From positions 5,458,001 through 5,522,000 of the forward strand of contig JAKCOZ010000008.1 in NCBI GenBank assembly GCA_022605955.1: 64,000 nt of DNA, given 5' to 3'. This DNA comes from Rallus limicola. Its lineage: Eukaryota > Chordata > Aves > Gruiformes > Rallidae. This document shows, one piece after another, positions 62,001 through 64,000 of this stretch; position 1 is the stretch's first letter; the number at the start of each line of letters is the position of its first letter. Below the pieces are notes generated by a model. That model had not been told where the DNA came from. It did not search any database and saw only the letters and a program-made list of their open reading frames with translations. The position numbers and the translations under genes were made by a program.

Positions 62001-62752
62001 TCTGTAAAGGGCATAACCAGTTGAGAAGTTTTCAGAGAACTATTTTAATTGAAAGGGTAAAACCCACGAACCATAAGAAATTTTCACATTTTTTTTTCCA
62101 TAGCTGGATATATGACACCTGTGATTTGTAATTGCTGAAATATGCACATGAGAAAAAAGGAAAAACCATGACAGTATCTATTGTTCATACAATTCCCAAT
62201 TTCCATCATGAAGTGAAAAAAAAGAGGAAAATATTGTTATAATGGTTGTTGATTGCACCAAATGACTTACAAAAGTAGTAAAAAGTCTATGTTGCAATGT
62301 TCTGCAGTTAAATATTCTAGCAGTGATTCTAAACTGTGAAGTAGAACCTTTGTGCAGTATAGATGAGCAAAGTCCTAGCATACTCAGATTTTGTGGAGGT
62401 TTATCAACTTGTCCAAAGAGAGATACACGCCTGCATGTGTTACTAAAACTACGTGACAGTAAAAATGGAATGCTTCATTTATAGCTCTGAAAAGCTATCT
62501 CAGCCGATGCAGAAGAAACACATAGGGGAAGTATTTGTTTGATATACTTGGCATTTTGCTCTTACGGACCTAATATGTAATGAATTTAGATTGAAAATCC
62601 CCCTATGGTGGATTACAGACCTAAAGACACGTAGGTGCAAAAAGACATGAAGCTATTTAATACCAGTCAAGACCTAAAATGTGTGAATTATGGCTGTCAC
62701 CTGTCTACTGTGAAGCCATGCTGTTAGACATTATGTGAATAGAGGTAAATAT

Positions 62753-62862
62753 CATTGAATCACAGAATGGTTTGGGTTGGAAGGGACCTTAAAGATCACC
62801 TAGTTGAACGCCCCTGCCATGAGCAGAAAAATGTTCCACTAGACCAGGTTGCTCAAAGTAGA
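62753..62862 (-). mobile_element. CR1 LINE 3' end fragment (antisense)
   Basis: The plus-strand gaatcacagaatggtttggg, then ttggaagggaccttaaagat, then ctagaccaggttgctcaaag, is the reverse complement of the CR1 3' untranslated region and its terminus. It is about 110 bases and 5' truncated, with no coding part. Confidence 0.93.
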
Positions 62863-64000
62863 GACTCTATGATATATTTTTTGGCTCTTCTTGCACTTAC
62901 ATAATTCACAGACATACACTGACACATACATAAGTTGGCTTTTCAGAATACTTCAGAATCCTGTCTTTGTACTGAAATACATATGTGAATATAGATTGTA
63001 ACAAGCCCTGTTCCTGAAGAAAGTTGCAAGTGAGCAAAGTAAATGTCTTCCTTCAGCTGAGGATGACTGTGGTGGCTGATGTTGGAGTAAGCCATGCAAA
63101 TACATGGTTAGCATTTAATTTTCTGTCTGTTGTCAGCTTTGATAGAAATCCTAAAGTAAAAGCATCACCATTTACCAGAAGTATCTTAGATACTTCTCAT
63201 GATTTTGCATGTGAGCCTGATATTCTTACTGAATGTTATTCTAACTGATGTTATTACTAGATTTTTATTCTATTGAGAAAAACCTTCACTGATTTCAGCA
63301 GAATTTTGTACTTCACCATGGCTAGTTACTTGTAACATAGATGCTGTGAAAGTTATAACTATTTCAAATTGTTTTGCATAAACCTTATTGGCCATTTAAA
63401 TGATTTTCAGCAGCTTGTTGATCTCATCCTCCTTATGATTGCCAACATAGCAATGCTAGTAAGATTTCTTCCAGTTCCCTAGATGGATATACTCAGTGTA
63501 GCCCCAGCCCAATGCCTGTGCCATTAAACTTATTCCATTGGATGGCATGCACTGCAATAGGGGGTTATATAGAGTGAGAAAGTCAAACCCTATTGTCTTT
63601 TTTTTTTACTTTTTAATGAGAACTTCTGTTTGGTTTTTTCAGAAGAAGCCACTTTATTCCCTTTAGAAATGTGATTGATTTGCTAGTGATGGCTCTCATA
63701 CAGCAGAAATCACAAGCAAAATCAATACCAAAAGAACACGTGGCAGTCAAACATGCTTTCACTCAGCATGTTCTTTAGTAATATCGTAATTTGTTTCTTA
63801 GAAAGGTATATTTAGCTTTTTCTTTTAAAATCCTGAGGTTTTTTTCCAAGAACATACAATGCAGCTTCTTTAAGTTGCACATTGGTGATCAGCATCAGTA
63901 TGTCTTTATCTCTAATTAAAAAAATACAAGGCTTAAAAATACCCTCCCAGGAGAACTTTAATTTTAAACTCATCTTTTCATATGATGTTGCTTAGTAATA
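62863..64000. other. Intronic sequence of NCKAP5 (window end)
   Basis: AT-rich non-coding sequence to the end of the window. No exon or repeat recognised. Confidence 0.6.

Larger units (their letters stand above)
49328..62752. other. Intronic sequence of NCKAP5 (downstream intron, long AT-rich part)
   Basis: 13.4 kb without a recognised exon, RNA gene or transposable element. Three short perfect inverted repeats (52085-52111, 53781-53801, 59005-59024) are listed separately. Open frames are all short and compositionally biased. The next NCKAP5 exon was looked for by its expected MEETVR-like start and was not seen. Confidence 0.6.

Overview
The window is vertebrate, almost certainly avian, nuclear DNA. 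Evidence for a bird: truncated CR1 LINEs with the typical 3' end, solo LTRs of endogenous retroviruses of types common in birds, sparse interspersed repeats, and two short exons with GT-AG splice sites set in long AT-rich non-coding sequence. The LTR types suggest a neoavian species, but the sequence does not fix the species. There are no operons, tRNA genes, CRISPR arrays or complete intronless genes.

Only one protein-coding gene is supported. It is on the + strand and I identify it as NCKAP5 (Nck-associated protein 5) from two exons that splice in frame into one continuous coiled-coil sequence: exon A at 14966-15029 (64 nt) and exon B at 39972-40105 (134 nt). They are separated by a 24.9 kb intron. 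The preceding and following coding exons were not found, so the flanking introns exceed 14.9 kb upstream and 23.8 kb downstream. The whole window is thus a slice through the 5' part of a very large gene.

Layout: 1-14965 is intron, with a 5S-rRNA-derived SINE-like element at about 9241-9410. 14966-15029 is exon A. 15030-39971 is intron and carries a LINE ORF1-like coding remnant (27772-27990), two solo LTRs on the minus strand (34235-34550 and 34831-35365), a G-run tract, several perfect inverted repeats and some stretches that look like conserved non-coding DNA. 39972-40105 is exon B. 40106-64000 is AT-rich intron with a third LTR fragment (44881-45480), three CR1 3' fragments (46981-47430, 49138-49327, 62753-62862) and several short palindromes.

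No clearly new multi-gene system is present. The points most worth following up are the symmetric two-exon coiled-coil cassette of NCKAP5, the isolated and still open LINE ORF1-like fragment, the 5S-derived element in a CpG-rich patch, and the 16-bp perfect hairpin in the large intron.
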